Below are positions 36,701-47,862 of a stretch of DNA of 64,000 nt, one piece after another. The notes below the pieces were generated by a model. It searched no databases, was not told where the DNA came from, and saw only the letters and a program-made list of their open reading frames with translations. Within the stretch, counting starts at the first letter, position 1; each line of letters starts with the position of its first letter. This DNA is from Brachypodius melanocephalos (Eukaryota > Chordata > Aves > Passeriformes > Pycnonotidae): the NCBI GenBank assembly GCA_013398615.1, contig VZSR01001459.1, positions 8,621,080 to 8,685,079 of the forward strand. Reading direction: 5' to 3'. The translations under genes and the position numbers were made by a program.

Positions 36701-39700
36701 AGGTGGGGGAGGCTCAGCCCTGCAGCATCCTCAGCTCTGTGCTGGGAGTAACTCCCAGAGTTTGTTCCAGGTGAAGCCCTCCTCCCCCTGCCACCAGAAA
36801 TAAATTGCCAGACCCCCTAGAACACTTCTAACACCTCATTGGAAAAACAAAGCTCTCCATTCCCCGTTAGTTCTCGCTGCTCTGAACTTTAAAAAAGATG
36901 TAAGCAAGCTCATCCCGGTGATAAACGGCCCCGTGCCTGCTTTGATGATGGCTGAATTATTGGAGGAGAACAAAGTGGTGGGAGGATTCCCAGCAGACCT
37001 TGTCCAAACGACTGCCCTTCAGTTTTCCCGTGGTATTGAGCTATTTGCAGTGGGTGGGAACTGCCCCTTCTAATTAAAAATGATGAGCAGAAGCGCTGCT
37101 ATTATTTCAGAATGTAAGAAGTGGGTTTTTTTCATGAAGCCAAGATCTCCTTTTAATTGAAGGGATTGGATAACGATTTGCAAAAAATATTGAAGAACTC
37201 TTTGAGGCTATATTGCCCAGGTCTTGTGGAGAGGTCAATGCACATAAAGCGCATTAATGCCCCGTGTGTTTGTTTGTATCAGGATTAGTCCCTTTAGCTC
37301 TGGTGAGGTCATTGGGAAAGCATATGGAGAATTGGTGTGTCAGCTGGAATTAAAAGAGTTTACGAGTGTTCATAGTCTCAGCCATGGGACCTGACTTTGA
37401 GTTTTACTGTGCCTTATTTACACTGTCTCATCTGTAAGAGAAGGCAAAGACAGACAGGGATCCTTTACCTGTCTCTGGTACAGCTGCTGTGAGCCCCCGG
37501 TGCTCCCTAGTGCTGTCCTCTGTATCCTGAATTTGAGTTGGGAATGTTTGTGATGAGTTACAAACTTTCATGACTCTGACCAAAGGAAAAAAAAAAAAAA
37601 AAAAGGGTATCTTTAAGCTCAGAGCAGCCAGTTCTGTCATTCTTTCCTCCGTTCACTCAATGCTGCGAGATGAAAGTCTGCTTTAACAGCAGCATTAGCA
37701 CACTCCTCCACGCTCTGTTATCTCATACATAATCAATCCACTTAGGCACCAATAGCAGAAATGAAAAAGCGAAAGCTTTGACTCCAGTGAACGCCAGCCC
37801 CAGCTGTAATCACATCAAGGCAGCGATTTGTGCCAATAAATGGTGTTCCCCACCTTGCCCAGAGCAAACTCCCTTAACTTGGAATCGTGTTCTCCCTCCT
37901 CCAGCAGCAGTAATTGAATGTCCAAATGTTTTGTCAGCAGCACAGCTGCAAAGAGGCCGATTGTAAAGGGCTGTGAGCGCTTCCCCTTCTGATGGAACCT
38001 CATCAGCCATCAGAAAAATGAACACAAACCCAAACACCCACCCCTCCTGAACGTGCAGCTGCTGTGTCACAGAGACAAAAGCAGGCTGGAGGGGGGAACC
38101 TTGTGCCTCTTGGCAGGACAGCACCGGGAGGACACAACAGTTTGGGGACATCAGCCAACATTATGACATTTCCTTTTGCTGGGAGCATCTGCTCTCGAGG
38201 TGGTACCCAGCCCGCATGTGTTGTTTTCTGTGTGACTTGGAGTGGCTCAGCAGATTCTTGGGATCTGAGCCAAGTCTTTGAGTCTAAATCAGATAAGTTA
38301 AGGGTCCGAGGCTAAAATGTTGACATTGATTTCTCACGCAACACCTTTGATATTATTTTGCTTGCTGGAGTATGGAACGGCAGTGAGAGAAAAGGGCTCT
38401 GCATATTTTTGTTGTTGTTGGAGTTAAGCTGAACAGAGAGGGTCCAAAGTGCCTTTTTTGGGATTATTTCTGAGAAGAAAAGACTGAAATGAACAAAATT
38501 GGTACCTGTTTACAGCTTTCCACGTTAGCACGGTCATTTTGGTGCCTAAGAAAATGGTGATGTTGTTTATTCACAGCATTTGTCTTCGAGTATTCATGTT
38601 TTTTGATGAGATATCCCAATGGGGAACTAATGCTCTTATGAGGAGCAATTTAAAACCTCAAGAATATCTGAAAGTCGAGCCCCACAGTACAGATGTGTTG
38701 TTACACTTCAGTGGGAATAGGAAATAGCTCTGAGGATCTTTATTGTGATCTAGCTGGAAGTAAGCCCCTGACTTGTGTGCTGGGTAATTGAACCCGCCAG
38801 TCACAGCATCCAAACCAGGGTGCCTGACCCAAATGCAGCTTCTCTGGTCTCTGTGGGGTGGAAAAGGTTCTGTATTCTGAGGAGTTTATGAGTTAATGAA
38901 GCCCTTACCCATGCATTTTGGTTTCGCAGCTCTCCTTTTGCAAGGGAATTGCATTTCTCAAAAGTTACAGCACGGCATCAATGCTCCAGGATCTGTTGGG
39001 GATGAAAAGATGCTGGCATGTCTGTGGTTCCAGGTGCAGGAACTCTTTGCTGTCTAACAAGAAGCTGGGAAAAAGGGAGGAACAGGAGGAGGCTGATAGC
39101 ACCTTGCTATTCATTCATTCTGTGCTCTCCTGAGATTGTCTCCAAGGAAGAAGGAACCGCAGGAAGGCCAAAAGTCTGATTTGTTATTGCCCTCCTCACA
39201 CTGCCACCTGTTGCTGTCTTTTTCCAGCATGAAAGGGAAGCATTCCCAGTTATTTTTCCATCTAAAATCTGCACTACACCTACCAAGAGAATAATTCAAG
39301 TGTCTGGGTAGGCTTCCTCCACATTGCAGAGTGAGACCACTCTGCAAACAAAGCAGGCAGATCTCTCCTGCTTGAGGTGCAAGAGGAAACCACTCCCAGG
39401 GCTTGTATTGGAGTGAACATTTAGGTAAGAACTAATAGCTGCTAATTCTTGATAATTTCTCAGCAATTTATTGTGGGGGGAACCAGGGAGCACGAGGCAT
39501 TTCACACCCAGGAGAACTGAGCCTGTCCCTCCTTGCTGTGCTGTCATACCTGCTCTGTGTCCAATTGCTTCATGGCACGGTGGCTCCTCATTGTCCCTGT
39601 GATGCTCCTGCTTGTCCTGGCACAGGAGACACTCGGTGTTATCTCACCTGGAGGAGTGTCCTGAGCCCTGACAGCAAACAATCCTCTGTGGCACAAACCT

Positions 39701-40950
39701 GTCTGCCCTGGCCTCGTTTGCAGGCAGAGCTGCTAATTGCAGAGAAGTCCTTCAGGGCTTGCTTGATTTGAGTTCAACTCACCCCAGCACTTCTAAATTT
39801 TTCAAGGCAAACAAGGAACAAGGGCTGATAATATTTCACATTTATCCTTACACTTGTTTATCTAAGTGGCATTAGGGAAGTGCTTTATCTGATGTTGTTC
39901 TCCTTCTGCTAGAGCAGCTTCCATGTGTGCTTTTGGCAAGCAAAGCTGCTCCAGCTATCAAGAAAACTGCAGGTGCTATCAGAGAGTGTTTTTATCCAAC
40001 TATTGACTGATATCCAGGGGTTTAGTGCAGAGATCCTTCCCTGTGCACCATTGTGGCTCTAATGGAGAGAACACTGCCAGGGGTGAGAGGCTGAAGGGAG
40101 AAGGTTCTGTGTTTATTGTCCACCCTCATCCTCATTTCAGTATTCTGGGGGGCTACAGAGGGGGCACTGGCCTAAAGAAAATCTTCAGAATACTCATTGA
40201 ATTGTGAGTTAGTCCTTCTCCCCAGCCTGCATCTCCCTATAACTCAGCCACAGCCTTTGCCAAGGATCTCCTTTTCTCCTCGATGCTGGTTGTGTTGAAA
40301 ATTAACAATATTTTTGTGCAACTACAAAACCAAGTGTAGGACTGAACAGCAGCATTGGCAAACAGCACTGCTGGCCATGAAACTGCTGAATAAAGCCTCA
40401 GATGTTATCATGGGGATGGAAAACAGGGAGGGAGCTGTTTGGCTGGAACAGGCACCCATGCTGCTCTTTGTCCTTCCCAAGAAAAATGGGCTTTTCCTGG
40501 ACAGGGAGTGCAGCATCCAGGCAGCCTGGGCACAAGGGGAGGCTGCAAAATCTGCAGGTGCCTCTGGCCCCAGCACCCAAAGACAAAATAGTTGGTCCTG
40601 TGTGTTTTAATTTAGTTTGTTAATAATTGAACAAGGTTTTATGGTAGCTGCAAACACTTCAAATCTCGCTGTTGTGTGAAATGCCAACGTTCCCTGAGCT
40701 GGGATTGAAATTGGTGGCATGGGGAGAGCACAGCTGTAGTTGGTACTGCTCTCCTGGTAGAATCCAGCTGCAGGTGCTTGGAAAATCAGCTTTCAGGTCA
40801 ATCTGTGGCTGTGAGACAGCTCAGGCTTTATCAACTAGGCTGTGCTGGAGCAGCCCCTGTGTCTGAGCTGGGTGTGGGTACAGCTCAGGGAGGAGGCTCC
40901 TCTGCCTTCCCTGCTGAGATCCTGATCCTGCTGCTTTTGACAGATAGGAT
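33761..40950. other. Unique noncoding sequence, no confirmed gene
   Basis: This is a long stretch with no recognisable repeat beyond small homopolymers (T13 near 35480, A18 near 37586). GC-richer parts (33850-34200, 36660-36800 and 38000-38220) produce overlapping frames on both strands with no domain. An acceptor/donor pair bounding 35819-35865 is out of frame by length and weak. The part from 36850 to 37300 has AT-rich, repeat-free texture. Confidence 0.5.
37586..37603 (+). repeat. A-run
   Basis: An uninterrupted run of about 18 A residues, following 'ccaaagg'. It is a plain homopolymer. Confidence 0.8.
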
Positions 40951-41166
40951 AGGATATTAGGAGAAAGTTTTTCATGGAAAGAGTGATAAAGTACTGGAAT
41001 GACCTGCCAGAATGGTGGTGGAGTCACCATCCCTGGATGTGTTTAAAAAAGCCTGGATGTGGCACATGGTGTCATGGTTTAATGGAGGTGTTAGGGCTGG
41101 GTTGGACTCAGTGATCTTGGAGGTCTCTTCCAACCTGGTGATTCTGTGAATTCTGTGATTCTGTGA
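40951..41166 (+). mobile_element. CR1 LINE 3' end with octamer tail
   Basis: Sense CR1: 'aggatattaggagaaag', 'cactggaatgacctgcc'-like text, 'ggtggagtcaccatccctgg', 'gtgtttaaaaaagcctggat', 'ggtgttagggctgggttgga' and 'gatcttggaggtctcttcca'. It ends in three ATTCTGTG octamers at 41141-41165, the diagnostic 3' terminus of CR1. This is the best-preserved CR1 tail in the window. A second CR1 fragment begins about 25 bp further on. Confidence 0.95.
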
Positions 41167-41191
41167 GATGAGGAGGTTTCCAGAATGATCC

Positions 41192-41320
41192 TACCCAAGG
41201 CCAGGTTGGACAGGGCTTGGAGGGACCTGGGATAGGGGAAGGTGACCCTGCCCATGGCAGGGGGTTGGAATTGTAGGCTCCTTAATGTCCTTTCCAACAT
41301 GAACCATTCTGGGATTCTCT
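41192..41320 (+). mobile_element. Second CR1 3'-end fragment, same strand
   Basis: Sense CR1 wording resumes with 'aaggccaggttggacagggc', 'ttggagggacctgggat', 'ccctgcccatggcagggggt', 'tccttaatgtcctttccaac' and 'ccattctgggattctctg'. It differs from the preceding copy in subfamily-level text. The two are therefore separate insertions lying head-to-tail, not one element. Confidence 0.9.
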
Positions 41321-42973
41321 GTCTGCTTTTTATCAATCTGTGCCAAACAGATATAACAAAAACTGCATAATAAATGTGATGGCAACAGCTCAATGAACAA
41401 GTGATTATCACCTGGTCTGCCCTTAACTTCTTTACAACACTTATACCCTGGGTTTTGCATAAATTTTGTAATCAGATAGTAATTTGTGCTCTACAAAGCT
41501 GATTCTGATATACTTGAAGGGTCTGGCAGTTCGTGGTTTCGTACAGCATTAAACCATAGAAACAAATTGGTGTTTAATGTAGATTTTAGTTTTATTATCT
41601 TCCTTCCACACTTCAAGAAACAATTGTAGTGACTGACATAAATCAGGAGCTTGAGACCTAAAATGTATCTGTTCTCCAGCCTTCTCTGGTGAGGGGAAAG
41701 AAATAAAAGACCATTTCTTTCAAAGTAGAGCTGGTAGAAAATGTAGGAAATAAATGTGAGGATCTTCAAGTCTGTGGGAAAGATTCACAGCATTAATGAT
41801 GCTGCTCCTCCTGGAGACACCCTGGTGGTGTCTCCTCTGCAGTTCTTAAATGTTGTGTGTGTTCTCCATCCCAAAGGGTTTCCAGGGGTGGAGCTTTCTG
41901 TGCCAATGATAACATCATTAATCTTCCTGGGTTTTTGGGAAAAGTTGAGCAAAAAAACCCCTTTGTGCAACAGCCTTGGACTGGTATCATTAATCAGTGA
42001 TCATTTCAAGGTATTAATTAAAGCACTGGGCTTTTTGCCTAGAAAACACACAGCCAAGGCAGATTTTTGCACCAATAAAGTAAGTGGTTTCCATTGAAGG
42101 GCAATTAGCAGAGACACAAAAGCAGGGAAGTGCTCCATCTGATTCATCAACCCCATAAACAAGGTGCTGCCACCAGTTCTTCAGCCTTAGATGAAAAAAA
42201 AAAAGCTCATGAATGCCTCTATTATCTATATCATCTGTTATGGAAATCTGGAGATGCTTTTCCTGTTGTAGTTTAGATGCTTGCTTGGCTTTTTCAGTAT
42301 TCCAGTTGCGTGCAGTGAAAAAAAAAAATCACTTTGTGTTGTTTATTCAGAGTTTCTAAAAACACTTTAATGATGTGAATAGAGAGGGGATTTTAAGGAA
42401 ATGCAGAGTTCACAGCCAAACAATCCCACTGAAGTCTCCTTGGTGCTATTAGAGAGGAACTGCTGTTCAATTTAATGGTGCTCACCAAACTAACAAACCT
42501 GGCTTTCTTCTAAAGCAAAGTCGTGGCAGCACTTTTTGTCAGCCAAGCCTCCAAAGGCCTTTAGAGATCCTTGGAATTCAATTATTTTCTTCTGGATTAG
42601 GAAGAACTAACACCCAATAGCTCAGATGTTGTTTTGAACAGAATTTTATTTGGTTTCTAAGTGTTTGTCCAATTCTCCTGGATAAAATAGATGCTCCAGC
42701 TTAAAAAAAAAAAATATAGAAACTCAAGAGATGGGGAAAACCAGGGATGAGGGTGAGGTTTCTGTTCTCCTACCTTGTTGCCTGGTGCTGAGGGTGCATC
42801 TCCATCCTTCATGGAAACCCAGGCACAGAGGCACAGCTCTGGATTGCAGAAATATTTTATCCAGTCTGTTTTATCCAGGTTTCAGGCAGCTGGGAAGGTG
42901 TTCATTTGAGCTCAGGTAACTCTCCCCTCGAGACTGACTCAATGTGTCCGTAGGTAGACATTGAGCTGCACTC

Positions 42974-43033
<60 letters not shown>

Positions 43034-43950
43034 CCAGGCAGGAAAGGAGGGTGGTGTGGATTGTTTTTTTGCCTTTGGGAAGCTCTATATATAAGCTACT
43101 CCATGGTAGTTTATATCTATATTAAAAATCAAATTAGCTGTGCTGAGAAGTGAACAGGATCCTCAGCTTGGGCTGGAACTCAGCATTTCCTTCAAGGACA
43201 GTACAAGGGGCAGGTCTGGAGCAGGGGGTGGAACTCAGACCCCTCAGCACTGGGATTTATCTGCATTGCTTTCTGGTGCACAGCAGAAGCCAAATTCCAC
43301 AGGTGCCCTGGTTTTGATCTTTAATCTCCTGCCTTTCTCCTCGAACATCAGCTTCTCTCTGTGTGTTGGAAGTACTTCCACCTAGGCAGGGCTGAGTTGG
43401 CCAGTGCTGGCTCCCTGACACTCCTAATTAGATCTAAATTAGCATGGCTGTGATTTAGCACTCTGCTCCCTCTCAGTTGCTGCCTATCGATTTCCTGGAT
43501 TTTATTCTGCAGCTCCTCACTCAGACCTCTGCAGTGGGTGAGGAGCCTGGCTGTGTAACCGCTCTGGGATTCACCACCTGGAAACCAAGCAGTGTCCAAG
43601 GGGTGCTTTGTGGCTGTTCAGGTTTTGCCCTGGTCCAAAAGGGACCAGGAAAGCCCTGGTGAAGATCTTTGGGTAGTCCCCAGGTGCCATGATTTGGCTC
43701 ATGTTGCCCAGCTGTTTGCAGGAACTCTGGGTTCCTTGAAACAAAGCCAGGAGAGCTCTGAACAGGCACTGGGGCTGTGGAATTGCTCTGGAAACAGGTC
43801 CTGAGTGCACTGTCCCAGCAGCTGGTGCTCTGTGGGTGAGGTGGAGGCAGCCCCTGAGACCCTCCCAAGAGCCCTTGTCTTTGGGGGGATGTGACAGAGC
43901 AATGGGTGTCCCTCGAGGCAATGGGGACAGAAGTTCAGGCTGTGAGAATG
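41321..43950. other. Unique noncoding sequence with A-runs
   Basis: No gene was recognised. Homopolymers occur at about 42193 (A12), 42319 (A9), 42703 (A12) and the A54 run at 42979. An exon-like segment at 42043-42079 is 37 nt and is not supported. Confidence 0.5.
42979..43032 (+). repeat. A54 homopolymer
   Basis: An uninterrupted run of 54 A residues, the longest homopolymer in the window. No processed pseudogene or SINE body is recognisable upstream. The length may be affected by polymerase or assembly slippage. Confidence 0.95.
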
Positions 43951-44033
43951 AGTTAGACGTGGTTTAGTGCTGGGTTAATGCTGGACTCAGCCTTAGAGGT
44001 CCTGCTGAACCCAAACCATTCTGTGATTCTCTG
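43951..44033 (+). mobile_element. CR1 LINE 3'-end fragment
   Basis: Sense CR1 tail wording: 'tagacgtggtttagtgctgg', 'gttaatgctggactcag', 'ccttagaggtcctgctgaac', 'ccaaaccattctgtgattct' and 'ctga'. About 80 bp is recognisable. The 'tctgtgattctctga' end is the octamer-type terminus. Confidence 0.85.
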
Positions 44034-45824
44034 AACATGAAAGGAGAGTTTGTGCTTTGTGCTACGAGCCCAAAGCAACCTCAAATCCTTTATTTGGTGT
44101 CATTCTGCACCTCCCAGCATCCACAGGTCTGCCTTCAACAGCACAGTCACAACCCCTCACACCCCTCTACAGCCCTCAGAGAGCTGCAGCAGTATCAAAG
44201 GTCCATGGTACATCCTTAAGGGATCATTCTTCTTCCAACAAGGTTTACTTTCCCCAAAATGAAGCAGGATATTTCCCATTATTGGAAAATGACTGCTGTG
44301 CTGGGGATGAATCATCTCGGCTGTTATCTGACAGGTGCCAGTCATTTATTTGTCCTTGTTCACATGAAGTGGAGAGGGAGCCGAGGCAGTGATTTGTCTC
44401 TTTCAGAAGAGGAAACATCTGCCAGAGCCTCATTTCCCTCAGACACAGGGGCTGCTGGTGGAGATCATCCCAGTGAGGCTGGGGGACAGATTGGGTCCCT
44501 CTTTCCCAAATTCGGGCACACAAAGCAATTTTCATCCCTCATCTATTTTACTCCATTTTACCTGTTCAAATCTCAGCCCACGGAACTGAGGGAAGGAAGG
44601 GCAGGTCACAGGTGTGACAGAGCTGCTGGGACTCTCAATGGCCTGAAAGATGCATTAGAATTTGAGGATTTCCCTTAACTTATCTCATTGGGTTTGCTCA
44701 GGCTAATTAAGGTTGTGATTATTGAATCAGTCCTGTGGCAGATTTCTTCTTTTGCAGAATAAAATTGATGGGAGGGTTTTCTTGTCTTCAGGAGAAAAAT
44801 AAAAAAAACAACATGGTTGGATACAGCATGTCATATTGATTCCATGATGCATGGTTTGCCTTGTAGTAATTTTTTTTTCCCTCTTGGTGTCCAGTACACG
44901 CTGCAAGGATCTGGTGTCAGTAAAATTGGCTGTCTGTCATACAAGAGTTATTAGAGGAGGGAAAAAATATAATTTTCTGATAAGATTAAATTTTAATGAA
45001 GAAAAGAAAATTAAATCATGGGTAATGATATAGGACCTTTTTTGGGGAAAAAAAGTTCAAAAATGTTTAATAATAAATAACAGTATAAATAATAATAATA
45101 ATTACCGTATAAATTAACTGAAATTATGCTGGGCAGGAGGGAAGAAGCATTGCACAGCCAGAAACCCACCTGAACATCTCCCAGTGAATCAAATTTTATC
45201 TTACATCCCATTCCACTGACATTTCTGGAAGTGCCTTTCCAACAGCCAGAGAAGTTTTCTCCAGCAGGAAGCCTCGGGGTGTTTAATGGAAGCAAACCAG
45301 AGCTGTGAGTTCTGTACCGGGGGTCGGGGCTTTGACAAACATCAACTTTATTTATAAATGCTTTTCTGGGACAAAAAAAAAATGATGGCCCCTGCTTGGC
45401 AAAGTGTGTGAAATTGCCGGGATGTGCAGTGGTGAGCAATGCAGAGCGCAGCGATTTCTGCCAGATCCTTCCCCAGATCAAGCTGCAGCAGACAATGGAT
45501 CTCTGCAGCGCTTCCCCAGAGCCCGGGATTTGCTCCCTAAGCTCTTCCTCCAGCACTATTTTCTAGAAGCTTCTTCCTTACAAAACAATTAATAAGTTCG
45601 CAGCAGAGCCGCCTTTTGTGCCCCTCTCTCGTTTTCAAAATACATTCGTTGACATGGGTGAGAAAATTGAAGTTAAATCATCCCTGTGCCACCGTTCAGA
45701 TCAGTGCTGCATTTTGGGCACTTTTACAGCATCCCTCCTGCTCTTCCCTCCTCATCCCTGCTGGAAGGGCTTGCTTTTGGGTTTTTTTTGTTAAACTAAG
45801 GTTTTGCAATCTGTCTCCAAAAAG
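44034..45824. other. Unique noncoding sequence with (AAT)n
   Basis: The 181-codon minus frame at 45011-45556 has no domain and runs across the (AAT)n tract, which becomes poly-Tyr (NYYYYLYCYLL). I reject it as a gene. Confidence 0.5.
45068..45104 (+). repeat. (AAT)n microsatellite, interrupted
   Basis: Taataaataa, then a short interruption, then five AAT units. Confidence 0.8.
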
Positions 45825-46465
45825 AAAGCCGCAGATTACTCGCTGTCGGGATGTGGAGGCTGTGGCTGCAGAAGGAATTATTTTCTTTTTTTTAGGCGAA
45901 CACAAATACCGGCCCTCTGTTCTGCTCCTTGTAGGAATTGTGTACAACAGACAGAAGCGGCGAGAGGAGCTCAGCGTGTCAGGAAGGTGACAGCGAAGGC
46001 AGCCAAAACGCAAATGGAAGGGAAGAAATAGAAGTGAGATGCTCGAGAGGCAGGGGAATCACGCAGAGAGATCAAACACAGACTGGGGCAGGCAGGAGAA
46101 AGTGGAGTTTAGCCGCAGAAACAACAAACTGATTGGCAACAAGGAATTGCTTAGAGACACAAAGAAAATCACCCTGCCAAGAGCCCCGGTGCAGTGGAAG
46201 GCTGTTAAGGGCTGCTTTTTGCAGGGATGAGAGGGGAACTGTGGAGTGGCTGCGTGGGTGGCTGAGGCTGCGGTGTGGAATGGTCCCCGCTGGCCGGAGC
46301 AGGGACAGGGAATTATTGATGCTGCTTTGGCTTGTGGAGCTGGCACGGATTCTTTTCCCCGGGAGATGCATCTTTGCCCAGTGAGAGGTGTTCTCTTTCT
46401 CTGTGGCAGTGCTGTGGGTGTTTTGAGGGGTGAATGGAGGGGCTGGCTTGGCACAGGGGTCGGGT
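45825..46465. promoter_or_regulatory. CpG-retaining patch
   Basis: I counted about 21 CpGs by hand over 640 bp (for example in GTCGGG, CCGGCC, GCGGCGAG, CTCGAG, CCCGCTGGCCGG and CCCGGG), clearly above the neighbouring background. The short open frames inside overlap on both strands and are not credible genes. It could be an unmethylated regulatory element or simply a GC-richer patch. Confidence 0.25.
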
Positions 46466-46833
46466 AAATACAGAGTGTAGGTGAAATCCATCATCCAGCT
46501 CCACGTACTGCAGAGTGCTCCTGGAGCCCAGGAGAATCCAAACACATCCCTAAGGTGTGTGTGCAAGTGCTTACCTTGGATAGGGATGCTGCTGCTCTGT
46601 TGCTTGAGATGTGACTGACATTTGGAATGGAAACTAATTCCTGCTCTCTCCCCACTAACTCCTCACGAAATTCCCAATCCAGCCCCCTGGGTTAGCGTGG
46701 GTGTGGAAATGGGTACCACCAGACAGAGAACTTGGCATTTGAGGACTGTTTGCATACAAGGAGAAGACTTCTGCTGGAGCAAATATCTTTGATCAGCGGC
46801 TTGGAGATGTGTTTGCCTCTTTTGTTGGCAAGG

Positions 46834-46905
46834 TGTGGCTGCAGGAACTGAGGTTTTTGTTAACTTCACGAGCACTGCATAATTTTACAGATTATTTTAC
46901 TCAAA
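46834..46905 (+). repeat. Dispersed repeat pair, copy 1 (72 bp)
   Basis: These 72 bp align without gaps to 50522-50593 with 9 differences (about 87% identity), mostly transitions. The shared core includes 'gctgcaggaactgag', 'gttaacttca' and 'gagcactg'. The direct offset is 3,688 bp. I do not recognise a transposon family, so the pair may be two copies of an unnamed interspersed repeat or an old local duplication. Confidence 0.85.
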
Positions 46906-47658
46906 TATTTTACCTTGGCACTCCCCAACCTGTCCTGTCCATAGGCAGCTTCCTCCCTGTCTGCCAAAGATGTCTGAAGCTGTACAAAATACAAAATGAA
47001 GCAGATCTGAGGCAAACAAAATAACAAAGTTTGGTGTTACCCACACCATGTTATCATTCACTCAGAGGAGGCTAAAGAATGATGTGGAACTAGTTTATTC
47101 TAAAAATAATTTAAAAGTCCTGAGGGAGGAAAAAGTGAGATTAACTCCTTTCCTTTAAAGAAGGAGTGGAGCTGCATAATCATTCTTTAAGTGTAGAGCC
47201 CTCTTTATACTCTTGCTTACTGTGTGTGAACTTTCTTCTGAAGGTTGTCTTTGGGCTAAAAAGAGAATCTTTGCTTCTGTGCTACTTCCCTGCACAGGTT
47301 CTGAAAGACCTTTATCGTTTCCTTGAGCACAAAATCTCAGAAGTTTTTATTAATAGAAACATTTGGGAGCATCCAGCAGTAGAGATCTTGTTTCGAAACA
47401 CTTTTTAAATGATACCTTTACTATTTCTACACCTGGCAATGAAATTCCAAATGGACTGAAGCACTTCAAAGTTTGTAGTTCATCCCTCTGGATGCTGCAA
47501 TTTTGCTCAGAGATGTCTCTAAATCCAGCGGCCTCCACGGTGATTCTGGTTCTTTGGTGATGAGTTCCAGCAATACAGAAAACTCTCCAGAAAATCCCTG
47601 AAGGGCTTGGCCTCTGTGCAGGTCTCCAGTGCATCATCTCTTCTTGTGTCAGCATTTA

Positions 47659-47862
47659 AATGGCTCAAAATTCTTGATCACTCTTAAAGGCAGGAGTGAC
47701 CTGCTTGGCTTCACTGCAATGTTCAGAATTGCTCAAAATTCCTGATCATTCTTAAAGGCAGGAGTGATCTGCTTGGCTTCACTGCAATGTTCAAAATGGC
47801 TCAGAATTCCTGATCATTCTTAAAGGCAGGAGTGATCTGCTTGGCTTCACTGCAATGCTCAG
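47659..47862 (+). repeat. Minisatellite, three 68-bp units
   Basis: Units are 47659-47726, 47727-47794 and 47795-47862, each exactly 68 bp without indels. Each begins 'aatggctca' or 'aattgctca' and contains 'cttaaaggcaggagtga' and 'ctgcttggcttcactgcaat'. Only a few substitutions separate them, so the expansion is fairly recent. It is not a CRISPR array: there are no spacers. Confidence 0.97.

Noticed and set aside
42043..42079. Exon-like segment before 'aaa|gtaagtgg'
   Set aside because: 37 nt, which does not preserve frame, with a weak acceptor 'tttttgcctag' and no other support.
45011..45556. 181-codon minus-strand frame
   Set aside because: The Tyr-rich tail comes from (AAT)n, and no domain is visible.
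47659..47862. Regularly spaced repeats resembling a CRISPR array
   Set aside because: The units are contiguous with no spacers, and the genome is vertebrate.
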